Shown here: positions 54,340 through 63,860 of the stretch, in pieces
Layout of the letters: each line of letters begins with the position of its first letter
Numbering within the stretch: the first letter of the stretch is position 1
Origin: Lentisphaerota bacterium
GTDB lineage: Bacteria > Verrucomicrobiota > Lentisphaeria > Oligosphaerales > JABHEG01
DNA: 64,000 nt
NCBI GenBank assembly: GCA_018676675.1
Contig: JABHEG010000200.1
Location: 33,127 to 97,126 of the forward strand
Direction: 5' to 3'
Notes under the pieces: generated by a model
Told to the model about the DNA's origin: nothing
Database searches by the model: none
What the model saw: only the letters and a program-made list of their open reading frames with translations
Made by a program: the position numbers and the translations under genes

Positions 54340-57309
54340 ATGGACTCGAACTGCTGGAGAACAACACTGTGGCGTCTGCTGGCAGCGACCTTCGTCGTGC
54401 TGTGTTCCGGCGGGGGCTCGCGCGCCTTTTCCGCCGAGCCCCGGCGGACCTTCCAGGTCAAACCTGCTCAAGCGAACGAACACCTGACCTGCTACGTCAG
54501 TTCAGGAGACCATCACAATCTCCACTATGCGGCGCCCGTGGACTCGCCACAGAGCGTGGCTGAGTACTTTGAGCTGGTGCGAAAGGTCTACGGCGCCCAA
54601 CGGATCTACTGGCGAGGCATGCAGGCGAACCTGATGCACTCGCATTCCGTCACCCGGCCTGAGAACTTCTACATTGGTGACTACGCGGAGATGGAGCACG
54701 ATATCTGGCACGCCGACGGCCTGACTGACAAGTCAGTGGTCGAGGAAGCACACCGGCAGGGCCTTGAAATCTGGGGATTCGGCCTTGGCATGGACCTGGG
54801 GTGGTTCCCGGTCGACGACGCGGCCAAGGGATATGGACCGTCCTTCTGGCAATGGAAGCTGCTGGCCGCGCACCCGGAATGGGCTCCGATCGATCGCTAC
54901 GGCATCCGCAGAAAGAGCGGCCCGATCTGCTACGCTTACCCGGAGGCGCGCAAAGCACTGGTGAAACTCTTCGCGGCGCTCACGCGCGAGGCAGGCTATG
55001 ACGGCGTCATTGTCCACACGTACCTCGAGAATTTCCAGACGCGCATCTTGAAGGACGAGTATGATGAGTTTGGGTTCAATGCCCCCATCGCTGCCGAATA
55101 CAAGAGGCGCTACGGGATCGACATCCTCCACGAGGAATTCGACAGAGGCAAGCTCTCCCGGCTCAGGGGCGAGTACTTCACCCAGTTCCTTCGAGAACTG
55201 CGTGACACCCTCAAGCAGCAGGGCGTCAAGATTGGGATGATGATGGGGCCGCTGTATCCCGACTACCCATCTCCGTGGTCTCACAATCATCACATGATTG
55301 TCAGCGGGTTGGTCTATTTCGACCGTCGCACCTGGATTAAGGAAGGGCTGGTCGACTCGTTTCTCGTCTGGTGCAGCGGGAACCCCTTCCCGCTGGCCAG
55401 GGCGCTGGTTGAGGACACACGGGGCACAGCGATCAAGGTTGAGCTGTTCTCCAGTGGGGGACAGCCGGACGAGCTCATCTCCGAGGGCGTTCAGCGTGTC
55501 TTCATGGGGTCCTACGACACAGTGGAGTGCGGCTATTTCCAGGCTCTCCCGGAGAGCGCTTTGGGCAGTGACGATTCCATTGCCAGGTTGACCGTCTTCG
55601 ACCAGGCTGTGCAGAAACAAACGACCATCCCCAATGACAGATTGATCCTGGCCATGCGCGACAGATCCGTGTATGTCAGACGCCGGGCGGTCATCGCCGT
55701 TGGCAAGCTGAAGATCAAGGCCCCCGAGGTACTGGACGCCGTACGAACGGCGCTTCTGGACCCCGAGATGGGCGTACGCAGCTACGCGGCCGAGGTCCTC
55801 CTCAAATTGGGGGATCGGGAATCGGTTCGAGCCGTCTACAGCATGCTTGACCAGCACCATCGCATGACGGTCGATCTGGCGGTCACCAGCGCGTTGGCCA
55901 AGACACCGAAAGACCGCGACGAGTACTTCCTGGAAGGCCTCCGGCACAGAAACCCCGATGTACGGAAGACAGTGGTCCGGGCTGCCAGGACCCCACCGAG
56001 GCCCACGGTCCTGCCCGCTCTGCTTACCATGGCGGACGACTCCTCGGCCCACGTGCGGTGGCAGCTTGCCGAGGTCTTGGGGACGTATGTGCGGGAACCG
56101 GAAGCGCGTCGAGCCCTGGAGCGGCTGCTTGTCGACCCGCACGCGACAGTGCGGGGGATGGCTGCTCTGAAACTGAGCAGGAGCTTGGGGTCGAACTCGT
56201 TGTTCATTACCCCGGAAGCTGCGCGCGTGCTGGACACTCTCTCGGGGCTGTTCTGCCGATACAACGACAGCTACCGAGGCGTTGATCGGGAATGGGGATG
56301 GCGGTGCATCGCCGAGGCGTTGCTGCTCCTCAATCCGCGAGGACGAGACCGTCTCCGCCAATGTCTCGTTCAGCGTGACGATGCGACGATGGCGGAGAAC
56401 GCCTGGTATGCTCTTGCCATCAGAAACACGTCTGTGACCTGGAATCCTGTTGAGTGGGATGAAGCGGAGGCCTCCTACGCCATGCATCCCCGGCTGTGGC
56501 AGGAAGCACCGGCGTTCTCCCCCAAACCCGAACCGCCCGTGCTGGCGTACATCGTGCAGGATTTTGAGGGCGACCTGTTCTCCGCCGCAAACGTAGAGAA
56601 GGGAAAAGGGAGGGTCGGTGGCTACGCAGACGATTGCGGATACTGGTTCACGCTCGGGGAGCAGGAGGAGAACTCGCGCGTGGTCGCTCTTCAAGGCGCG
56701 AGAGGCGGGAAACGGGCAATGCAGCTGCCCAGGAGAGAGAGAGGCTACCTGACTGCCTATCGCTCTACCGGCATTTCGCAGGGGAAGATCTACGTCTCGT
56801 TCAGTCTGCGTCTGAAGAGTCGCGACTCCGCAGTGTACATCAGGCTCGCACAGGGCTCGAGCCAAAAGACCAGCGTTGTCTTCCGGGTGACAAACGGGAC
56901 GCTGAAGGTCAATGGCCAGAAGGGCGCGATCATTGATACGGGATACACTGTGCCCATGGACGAGTGGCTGCGTTTTAGATTGCTGGTCGATCTGCCGAAG
57001 CACACGTGGTCACTGGCCGTGGGAAACAACAGGACGGAAGTCGCGACCGACATGCAGCTGGGGCCCGAAAGCCTCAGCTTCAATCGCCTGACGTTCCATT
57101 CGCTCGGGAAAGACGGCACGGTGTCCTATCTCGATGACCTCCTGGTTGCGGTACAGAATCCACTCGTACCGGAAGGGCAGACCATCGATTGGACCGTGGT
57201 GGAACAAACGATTGAGAACCAACGCCACGGACAACGGGCGAAAGGTGGTGCCGCCGCGGTTCCCGTGGCCAGCACTCCAGCCGTGGTTTCCCCCAAGCGA
57301 TCGGAGTGA
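54340..57309 (+). CDS. Secreted TIM-barrel protein with HEAT repeats and a C-terminal beta-sandwich
   Basis: Of three in-frame ATGs, 54340 is preceded by GGAAGGA and opens a signal peptide (LWRLLAATFVVLCSGGGSRAFSA), giving 989 residues. An N-terminal TIM barrel (about 40-420) resembles GHL10-type putative glycoside hydrolases (IYWRGMQANLMHSHS, GYDGVIVHTYLENF, VKIGMMMGPLYPDY). It is followed by at least six HEAT-like helical repeats (about 435-620; AMRDRSVYVRRRAVIAVG, LLDPEMGVRSYAAEVLL). A LamG-like beta-sandwich ends the protein (about 730-960). The HEAT block is unusual for a secreted hydrolase and resembles those of PVC membrane-bound dehydrogenases. It is 48 bp from the UroD gene. Function is unknown but glycan-related by context. 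Confidence 0.72.
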   Translation: MDSNCWRTTLWRLLAATFVVLCSGGGSRAFSAEPRRTFQVKPAQANEHLTCYVSSGDHHNLHYAAPVDSPQSVAEYFELVRKVYGAQRIYWRGMQANLMHSHSVTRPENFYIGDYAEMEHDIWHADGLTDKSVVEEAHRQGLEIWGFGLGMDLGWFPVDDAAKGYGPSFWQWKLLAAHPEWAPIDRYGIRRKSGPICYAYPEARKALVKLFAALTREAGYDGVIVHTYLENFQTRILKDEYDEFGFNAPIAAEYKRRYGIDILHEEFDRGKLSRLRGEYFTQFLRELRDTLKQQGVKIGMMMGPLYPDYPSPWSHNHHMIVSGLVYFDRRTWIKEGLVDSFLVWCSGNPFPLARALVEDTRGTAIKVELFSSGGQPDELISEGVQRVFMGSYDTVECGYFQALPESALGSDDSIARLTVFDQAVQKQTTIPNDRLILAMRDRSVYVRRRAVIAVGKLKIKAPEVLDAVRTALLDPEMGVRSYAAEVLLKLGDRESVRAVYSMLDQHHRMTVDLAVTSALAKTPKDRDEYFLEGLRHRNPDVRKTVVRAARTPPRPTVLPALLTMADDSSAHVRWQLAEVLGTYVREPEARRALERLLVDPHATVRGMAALKLSRSLGSNSLFITPEAARVLDTLSGLFCRYNDSYRGVDREWGWRCIAEALLLLNPRGRDRLRQCLVQRDDATMAENAWYALAIRNTSVTWNPVEWDEAEASYAMHPRLWQEAPAFSPKPEPPVLAYIVQDFEGDLFSAANVEKGKGRVGGYADDCGYWFTLGEQEENSRVVALQGARGGKRAMQLPRRERGYLTAYRSTGISQGKIYVSFSLRLKSRDSAVYIRLAQGSSQKTSVVFRVTNGTLKVNGQKGAIIDTGYTVPMDEWLRFRLLVDLPKHTWSLAVGNNRTEVATDMQLGPESLSFNRLTFHSLGKDGTVSYLDDLLVAVQNPLVPEGQTIDWTVVEQTIENQRHGQRAKGGAAAVPVASTPAVVSPKRSE

Positions 57310-57357
57310 CTTTACCTTCCACAGAGGCGTTGCCACGGTAGGGCGAGAGGATAGACG

Positions 57358-58428
57358 ATGAACGACCGAGAGAGGTTCCGGCGACTGATGGCGTTCGAGC
57401 CGATCGACCGGCTTCCCGTTATGGCGCTCGAGCCGTTCGAACAAAGCGCCATCGAACGCTGGCGGACCGAGGGACTCCCCGACGGAGCTCATCCTGGTGA
57501 GTTCCTCGACATGTCCACGTTCGCGGGTGTTCCTCTGAGTCTTGGTCCCGTGCCTGCCTTCGAGCAGACCGTCCTCGCCGAAGATGCCGGCTCAGTGACC
57601 CAGATCAGTTCCATGGGGGCCACTGTGAAGTCCATGAAAGAGCAGCCGAGCCTGTTCTACGGCCATGTCGACCATCCCATCAAGACGCGTCGTGATTGGG
57701 ATGAGTACAAGTTGCGCTTCGACGCCACGTCTCCGGGCCGCCATCCAGCTGATCTGACAGCGCTGGCGCAACGGCTCGAGCAGTCGCCCAACCCCGTTCA
57801 TCTCAGTTTGTTTCCGTGCTTCTTCCGGTTCGGCTTCTACTCGATGGGGATGGAGCGGTTCCTCACCGCCTTCTACGAAGAACCTGAGTTGATGCACGAG
57901 ATCTTCGCCCACTTGGGGCGTTTCTATCTCGACCTTGTGAAGCCCATTCTCGATGTTGTCCGCGTCGACTGCGTCACGCTCAACGAAGATCTGGCGGGGA
58001 AGAACGGCCCGCTGATCTCACCTTCGCTATACCAGGAGTTCTGGTGCCCGAACCAGGATCCGTTGATCACCCTCTGCAAAGAGCGGGGAGTACAGGTCGT
58101 CTGTATGTGGAGCGCAGGTGGCCTTGATCCGCTTCTGTCGGGGTTGATCGAGCATGGATTCAACTGCACTTGGCCGCTGGAGGCCATGGCCGGGATGGAT
58201 GCCGTTGACTTGCGACAACGATACGGCCGAGACTTACTACTGGGCGGGAACATCGCCAAGGAAGCCGTGATCACCGGCCCAGATGCCATCGACGCCGAAA
58301 TAGAGCGGCTTCGGCCCTTGATCCGTGAGGGTGGCTTTCTGCCCGCACTGGACGACATGGCCTCGCCCGATATGCCGTTTACGCACTACCGTTACCTGAT
58401 CGAGAGTCTGCAGAAGATCGGAGAATGA
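57358..58428 (+). CDS. Uroporphyrinogen-decarboxylase family protein
   Basis: The 356-residue cytoplasmic protein opens MNDRERFRRLMAFEPIDRLPV, the superfamily start. It continues as a TIM barrel with CVTLNEDLAGKNGPLISPSL, a C-terminal half HGFNCTWPLEAMAGMDAVDL, and LLLGGNIAKEAV. These motifs are typical of the catabolic UroD-like clade rather than of heme UroD. It lies between two secreted glycan-active genes, 48 bp after the first, and its stop overlaps the ATG at 58425 (ATGA). It is thus probably an operon member. The first paralog at 30212 has a similar context. The reaction is unknown; methyl transfer is one candidate. Confidence 0.82.
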   Translation: MNDRERFRRLMAFEPIDRLPVMALEPFEQSAIERWRTEGLPDGAHPGEFLDMSTFAGVPLSLGPVPAFEQTVLAEDAGSVTQISSMGATVKSMKEQPSLFYGHVDHPIKTRRDWDEYKLRFDATSPGRHPADLTALAQRLEQSPNPVHLSLFPCFFRFGFYSMGMERFLTAFYEEPELMHEIFAHLGRFYLDLVKPILDVVRVDCVTLNEDLAGKNGPLISPSLYQEFWCPNQDPLITLCKERGVQVVCMWSAGGLDPLLSGLIEHGFNCTWPLEAMAGMDAVDLRQRYGRDLLLGGNIAKEAVITGPDAIDAEIERLRPLIREGGFLPALDDMASPDMPFTHYRYLIESLQKIGE

Positions 58429-58478
58429 TCGGATGGCAGACCTGCTGCCGAACAAGGTCCACCCATGGAGACGTCGTC

Positions 58479-60947
58479 ATGCCCCAGGCAAAGCCCATTG
58501 AGCCGGCAACCCCAAAGCGGGCGCTCTCGGTAGCGGGCGCAGCAGTGGTCCTGTGTGTCGGGACACTGGCCGCCAACCCCGGTCCTCGCGTGTTGATGGC
58601 AGACGGTCAGGCTCAGTATGCATTGGTGCTGCCCGACCGCCCCGTGCCCTTGCACTACCCGGCGGGCGAAACACTCAGCTATGCGGCAGATTTCCTGAAC
58701 AGCTACCTGACCAGGAGCTGCGGGGCGGAACTGCCCGTGCTCCGAGAATCAGCGGCGACCACTCGTCCCCGCCGCGTGTTCATCGGCCCCACCGGATTTG
58801 CCGAGCGTCACGTGGGAGTTCTGGCAAAACTGCAACGCGAGGAACTTGTCCTCCAGACGGTCGGTGATGACATCGTCATCTGCGGACGGGTAACCGAGGG
58901 GGTCGACGAGGGAACGCTCTTCGCGGTCTACGAGTTCTGCGAACGTGTTCTCGGCGTTCGCTGGTATTTCGCCGACCATATCTGGACGTGGAAGAAGTTC
59001 GGAACGGGCGCCATCGTCCCCAAGTCACGCGCCGTCGAGGTCCCGGACCTGACCGTACGCGACCGGCCGGCATTCATCCAACATGAGGGTCTGATCCGCC
59101 ACTGGGGTCTGCCTGAGGCAGTCGCTCGCCGCTGGCACCCTGTGCTGCGCTTCGGCAATGTACGAGAGGACAAGACGCCGAATCACACACAAGGGACATG
59201 GTACAGCCTCTACCATGAAACGCACCCGGAGTACTTCCGCAAGAACGCAACCGGTGAGCCCGTCCTGAACCCGGCAGCCCGCGGGGTCCGCAACTACATC
59301 TGCTTCAGCAGCCCGGCGGTCCTGGATCAGATGCTTCAGAACGTCGATCAGTGGGACACCCACAAGACCTCCGGGCTCTTCGGGTTCACCGACAAACACA
59401 CCCCAGACCCCGCGGCCGTCTACTTCTGTCCGAATGACGGCCTCACCCCGGGGCGCGTCTGCAAATGCCCGGCCTGCCGCAAGCACCTGCGCCCCGACCG
59501 TGACTTTGACGGGCAGCTTTCCGAACTGGTCTGGGGCTTCATCCGCCGTTACGCGTTGGCCATCGACAAGAAATGGCCGGGGCGGCGCCTGTCCGTGCTG
59601 GCGTATTCGTGCTATCAGCAGCCCCCGACCACGGTCGACATCCCGCCAAACGTCGATGTAACGCTCGTCTTCAGAGGCGTCACCCACATGCATGACCCGG
59701 CGGTCTGGGACGCAAACATCGGGCGCTTCGATGCATGGCGCACGCGGCTCGGCGGACACGGAGATCGCATCGCGCTGTGGTACAACATCGGGATCCTGAA
59801 CGTCCATTCGCACGTCCCGGCCATGTACCCGCACACGTTCCGTAGGATGATGCAGTACTTCCAGGACGCCGGCGCAAACAAGCATTTCTTCTGCGGCTTC
59901 AACTCAAAGCTGCAGCGACCCCATTGGCCGGCCAAACAGCGCATCGTCACCGCTCTGCTGTATCCGCTGATCTGGATCCAGGGACAGATTCTCTGGAATC
60001 CCGAGGGAAGTCCTGATCCCGAAGCTCTGCTCAGGCAGTATTGCCAGGACATCCATGGAGGAGCGGCTGAAACAATGTTCGAGTACTATCGCTTCCTCAT
60101 TGAGCGTTGGGAGTCCAGTTGGGCAGGCGCATCTGATCTGACCGAGACTGACTTTATGTACGAGGTCAAATTCCCACCCATCGTTTGCGAGCGCCTCAAA
60201 GCCCTGCTGGCCCAGGCCGAGTCAGAGACGGAGGAAGGCACGGCCGCATACAAGTGGACGCGCTTTGTGGCGCGCGGCCTATCCCCCTCCTTTTTCAGAG
60301 AACTCGACACCCACGCGGCGGCCCAACCGCAGAAGACCCAGCGCACCATCTGCACGGTCACAGACCAATCGCCAACCGTGGACGGCCGACTCGACGAGCC
60401 GGTCTGGGCAAGTCAGACGCAGTTCGGGCTGCGTCGCCGTGCCTGGGGCGAACCGTCGGACCGAGAGACCCGGATCAGGCTCCTGCGCGATGCAACATTC
60501 CTCTACGTGGCCGCTGAGCTCGATGCGGCAGACGGACAGACCGATTTCTCAGCCACTGAACTCCGGATCCACTTCGCTCGACAGTTGCTGAAAGCTGGTG
60601 AAGCGTACGCACCGAACATCGACAAAGCCTGGTCCGAGTTCCGCGAACTCAGAATTACCGCTGACGGCTCCACCCGATCGTACGATGGCCTGACCGCTGA
60701 AGCCGCTTCGGCCACGAACGGCACGATACTGACGGTGGAGGCGCGCGTTCCCCTCGCCAAACTGCCGTTGCGCCCCGGCCAGCAAACGTTGCCGGTGCAG
60801 TTCATGCGGTACTGGGGTGTCTGGAATCGCTACGATACCTGGACACCAGCCATGACACCGCAGGTGGCAGCCTACCCTACAGGCAAGTTCGGCTACGTGG
60901 TTTTCCTGCGCACCGGCCGTGGTGAGACAAGGGATGGGCTGGATTGA
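58479..60947 (+). CDS. DUF4838 protein with C-terminal CBM9-like domain
   Basis: The preferred start is ATG 58479 (ATGGAG upstream), followed by a hydrophobic leader (ALSVAGAAVVLCVGTLAA). ATG 58425, overlapping the UroD stop, is the alternative. The 822-residue protein has the alpha-glucuronidase-like N-domain (AADFLNSYLTRSCGAELPVL, TLFAVYEFCERVLGVRWYF). The DUF4838 core follows with YFCPNDGLTPGRVCKCPAC, holding a C-x-C-x-x-C cluster. A C-terminal domain starts TVDGRLDEPVW, the classical opening of a CBM9-like carbohydrate-binding module. The paralog at 35863 has a different C-terminus. It is likely secreted and active on polysaccharides. Confidence 0.85.
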   Translation: MPQAKPIEPATPKRALSVAGAAVVLCVGTLAANPGPRVLMADGQAQYALVLPDRPVPLHYPAGETLSYAADFLNSYLTRSCGAELPVLRESAATTRPRRVFIGPTGFAERHVGVLAKLQREELVLQTVGDDIVICGRVTEGVDEGTLFAVYEFCERVLGVRWYFADHIWTWKKFGTGAIVPKSRAVEVPDLTVRDRPAFIQHEGLIRHWGLPEAVARRWHPVLRFGNVREDKTPNHTQGTWYSLYHETHPEYFRKNATGEPVLNPAARGVRNYICFSSPAVLDQMLQNVDQWDTHKTSGLFGFTDKHTPDPAAVYFCPNDGLTPGRVCKCPACRKHLRPDRDFDGQLSELVWGFIRRYALAIDKKWPGRRLSVLAYSCYQQPPTTVDIPPNVDVTLVFRGVTHMHDPAVWDANIGRFDAWRTRLGGHGDRIALWYNIGILNVHSHVPAMYPHTFRRMMQYFQDAGANKHFFCGFNSKLQRPHWPAKQRIVTALLYPLIWIQGQILWNPEGSPDPEALLRQYCQDIHGGAAETMFEYYRFLIERWESSWAGASDLTETDFMYEVKFPPIVCERLKALLAQAESETEEGTAAYKWTRFVARGLSPSFFRELDTHAAAQPQKTQRTICTVTDQSPTVDGRLDEPVWASQTQFGLRRRAWGEPSDRETRIRLLRDATFLYVAAELDAADGQTDFSATELRIHFARQLLKAGEAYAPNIDKAWSEFRELRITADGSTRSYDGLTAEAASATNGTILTVEARVPLAKLPLRPGQQTLPVQFMRYWGVWNRYDTWTPAMTPQVAAYPTGKFGYVVFLRTGRGETRDGLD

Positions 60948-61069
60948 GCACGGCGAACAGATGGCCATATGCCTTCCCTAAAGCACCGTCCGGGCGGACA
61001 TCGCGCTGAAGCAGAAACCCGATACGCACAAACGAGGACAAGGGCACCCGTCCCAAAAGGAATGTCTGC

Positions 61070-63718
61070 ATGAGAAATCACACCCAAGCCAGCCGGCCTC
61101 TTGTTGATCGTGCCCCACCGCTGCCCCACTGGGGGGTGGTGCTACTCCTGGTCCTGACGACGTCGGTTGCCGTTGTTGCCGGAGAACCCAAATCGGGGGC
61201 GACCTTTGCCGGAATTGCGCGGCCTTCCCCGCGGTCAAATGGCGCACCGAGGGCTTCGGACGTCTGCTTCTCCACCCGCTGGCCCCGACCGATGAATTCG
61301 GCTGACCCCCACGACTCGTTCACGTCGGCCCGGGCGTTCCACGCCACTCGCCTCGACTGGCTGTACTTGACGGGAAATGAATCGATCGACAAGACGTTTG
61401 TGGCCAAGGCCAAGGAGCACGGATACCTCATAGGCGGCACGCTCAACGGCAGCCTGCACGACACTCCTGCCTCCCGCTCCTTCGACGTCGGGCGCACCGT
61501 CGACCTGCGGGGTGAGCCCCTCAAAGACCCCTGGACGAAGAAGTGGGGCATGCGTTTCGGGTGCCCAAATCATCCTGACTACGCCAAGGTGTTCCTGGAC
61601 CATGCCCGTTACGCCCTCGGTATGGGGGTGGACCACTACCAGATGGACGGCGTTCAGCTCAACGAGATCATGGTGGCCTATGGCGGATGCTTCTGCCCTT
61701 ACTGCATCGAGGGGTTCCGGGAACACTTGGCCGCGCACTCGACTGCGGGGCAACGGACACAGTGGGGCTTGGGAGAGCTCTCAACGTTCAACTACGCGAA
61801 GTTCCTTCTCGCCCTCGGAACCGCCCCCAATTCTGCACTGAATGTTGTGAAGGGGCCGAAGGAGCTCCGTGACCTTTTCAGGGAATTCCAAACCGAGTCG
61901 GGTGTCCGTTTCCTTGCGAAGATGCACGAGGAGATAGACAGGATGGCAGGTCGCGAGCTGGCCTACTCCTGCAACGCCAACCGCGAGTTTCTGACCACCT
62001 ATCACAGAGTCCATGACTTCGCCTTCATTGAGGCCTATCCCTTCCGAGAAGGAACGCCCGCCTTCCTCTACGAACAGCGCTTGAAGAAGGCGCAGGAACT
62101 GGGAAAATCCTGTCTGATGACCTTCGTTTCCGACGACGTGGATCACAACCGGCGCTTCATCGCGACCAGTTATGCACTGGGCGCAAACGTGGTCGTTCCC
62201 TGGGATGTCTTCACGGGCTTTGAGACGCCGCGTTTTTTCGGGACGCCCGAGCAGTTCGCCGATTTGTTCGGCTTTATTCGAGGCACCGCTGCCTTCCTGG
62301 AGGGATACGGAGACGCATGTGTGGTGGGTGCAGGGATCCACGATGAGCGATATGCTGCCGAACGCGTCCCTGTGCAGATCTACGCTGCATCGCCTGTGCT
62401 CGCCGCCGTCCGCGCCAGGCCCGGTGGCCCTGACGCGGCGGCAGTCATCCATCTTGTCGCCGCCACGTCCAAGACAACAGGTCCCCTGCGTCTGAGTCTG
62501 GATCCCTTGCGGTTCTTCGGTGGGCGCCCCCTGAAGATGCGCTTCCTCACGCCGTCCCCCTATGATGCCGCGACTCACGAAAAGGCCGCGGATACCGGGG
62601 ACTATTCCTCCCTCGTCCAGAGCCTTGAGCTTCCGGGCGGACGAGTCAGCATGGTCGAACTCCCCGCCGTGAAGCCTTGGGGTCTTCTGGTCGTCGAGCC
62701 GGCCCTGGACGAGACCGTTACCCCCTGGCAGCCGGGCATCCGCTACGACGAGAGGACGCGCTTCGCTGGAACGCTTGAAGTGCGGCTGGATTGCGCCACA
62801 CCAGACTCGGACATCCGCTACACCCTCGACAACACCAAACCGACGCCGGACTCACAACTCTATACGCGACCATTGCGTCTGCGGGATTCCACGACAGTGC
62901 AGGCGGCAGCCTTTGGGCCGAACGGCACACAGAGTATCCCGGCCGTGGCCCGATTTGACCGCGCTCAGGGGCAGCCTGCTTTGTCCCCTGACGCCGCACA
63001 ACTCAAGCAATCTCTGAGGCTTTGGCTTCGGGCGGATTCACTGGCCCACGCGCTGCCGGACGGGGCACCGGTCCGAAGCTGGCCCGGGGTTGTGGGACCG
63101 GAGGCAACGCTCCCTGACAGCAAGCTGTATTCAGGGGAGATGGCCACTGCGCCCACCTTCGCCAGAGCGGGCCTGAATGGGCGGTCGTGTGTCCAATTCG
63201 ACGGCTTGGCCAATCAGATGGTGATTCCCGGCTTTGCCAACGCCAACCTGGCCGGGAAAGCCTTCACTGTGTTCCTGGTCACCCAGTCCGACGACGGCGA
63301 TTTCGGGGTCTGCGGGAATGGTGGAAATGGGAACGGGGGCGTCCCTCGCCTCTACCTGACCCGCTCAAGGTTCTATCACGACACCCTCAGCCGCTCCATC
63401 CGGGTCGGGCCTGCAACGCCCTCCCTCCCGATCGTGAGTGTCTACCGGCACGACGGCGACCGGACGGCCTCCGCACGGGCCAACGGAATTCCGGGGGCAA
63501 CGGACCACGACCAACCGGTCGTCCCGGCATTCGGCTCGGGCGGCAACCTTGCCATGCCTTTTTGGAGCAGCGCCGTCAACCACCAAGGCGACATCGCGGA
63601 GGTCATTGCCTATGACCGCGCACTGACTGGTACCGAAATTCAGGCGGTCGAGCAAAACCTGGCCATCCGCTACGGCATTGGCATGCGTCCTCTTTGGCGC
63701 GCTCTCGGAAGCGAATGA
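61070..63718 (+). CDS. Secreted TIM-barrel hydrolase-like protein with chitobiase-C-like and LamG-like domains
   Basis: The 882-residue product starts at ATG 61070 (AAAGGAA upstream) with a hydrophobic leader (WGVVLLLVLTTSVAVVAG). The TIM barrel (about 50-440) contains HYQMDGVQLNE and, shortly after, the C-x-C-x-x-C cluster CFCPYC (Cys207, 209, 212). A chitobiase/beta-hexosaminidase C-terminal-type domain follows (VRLDCATPDSDIRYTLDNTKP). Last comes a LamG-like sandwich ending near FGSGGNLAMPF. It lies 122 bp downstream of the DUF4838 gene in the same direction, closing the plus-strand cluster. Its barrel is related to those at 14629 and 26662. Specific substrate unknown. Confidence 0.78.
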   Translation: MRNHTQASRPLVDRAPPLPHWGVVLLLVLTTSVAVVAGEPKSGATFAGIARPSPRSNGAPRASDVCFSTRWPRPMNSADPHDSFTSARAFHATRLDWLYLTGNESIDKTFVAKAKEHGYLIGGTLNGSLHDTPASRSFDVGRTVDLRGEPLKDPWTKKWGMRFGCPNHPDYAKVFLDHARYALGMGVDHYQMDGVQLNEIMVAYGGCFCPYCIEGFREHLAAHSTAGQRTQWGLGELSTFNYAKFLLALGTAPNSALNVVKGPKELRDLFREFQTESGVRFLAKMHEEIDRMAGRELAYSCNANREFLTTYHRVHDFAFIEAYPFREGTPAFLYEQRLKKAQELGKSCLMTFVSDDVDHNRRFIATSYALGANVVVPWDVFTGFETPRFFGTPEQFADLFGFIRGTAAFLEGYGDACVVGAGIHDERYAAERVPVQIYAASPVLAAVRARPGGPDAAAVIHLVAATSKTTGPLRLSLDPLRFFGGRPLKMRFLTPSPYDAATHEKAADTGDYSSLVQSLELPGGRVSMVELPAVKPWGLLVVEPALDETVTPWQPGIRYDERTRFAGTLEVRLDCATPDSDIRYTLDNTKPTPDSQLYTRPLRLRDSTTVQAAAFGPNGTQSIPAVARFDRAQGQPALSPDAAQLKQSLRLWLRADSLAHALPDGAPVRSWPGVVGPEATLPDSKLYSGEMATAPTFARAGLNGRSCVQFDGLANQMVIPGFANANLAGKAFTVFLVTQSDDGDFGVCGNGGNGNGGVPRLYLTRSRFYHDTLSRSIRVGPATPSLPIVSVYRHDGDRTASARANGIPGATDHDQPVVPAFGSGGNLAMPFWSSAVNHQGDIAEVIAYDRALTGTEIQAVEQNLAIRYGIGMRPLWRALGSE

Positions 63719-63722
63719 ACCC

Positions 63723-63845
63723 GAACTCAGAACGTAGAACGCAGAAGTCCGGGAACGGAAACCGAGCCGAGACACCGGCAACGGTGGGATGATCAACGCG
63801 CCGGATTTGCCCACTTCGAAATTCTGAGTTCGACGTTCTGAGTTC
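63723..63845. repeat. Inverted 13-bp pair flanking an intergenic segment
   Basis: GAACTCAGAACGT (63723-63735) and ACGTTCTGAGTTC (63833-63845) are exact inverse copies about 97 bp apart. Further near-copies of TTCTGAGTT are around 63822 and 63843. It lies directly left of the IS element. It may be an older palindromic element or part of the insertion target. Confidence 0.6.
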
Positions 63846-63860
63846 TGAGTCAGGGGACAT

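Noticed and set aside
54733-57003. 756-aa minus-strand ORF
   Set aside because: Shadow of the TIM-barrel/HEAT gene. No start signal or family features.
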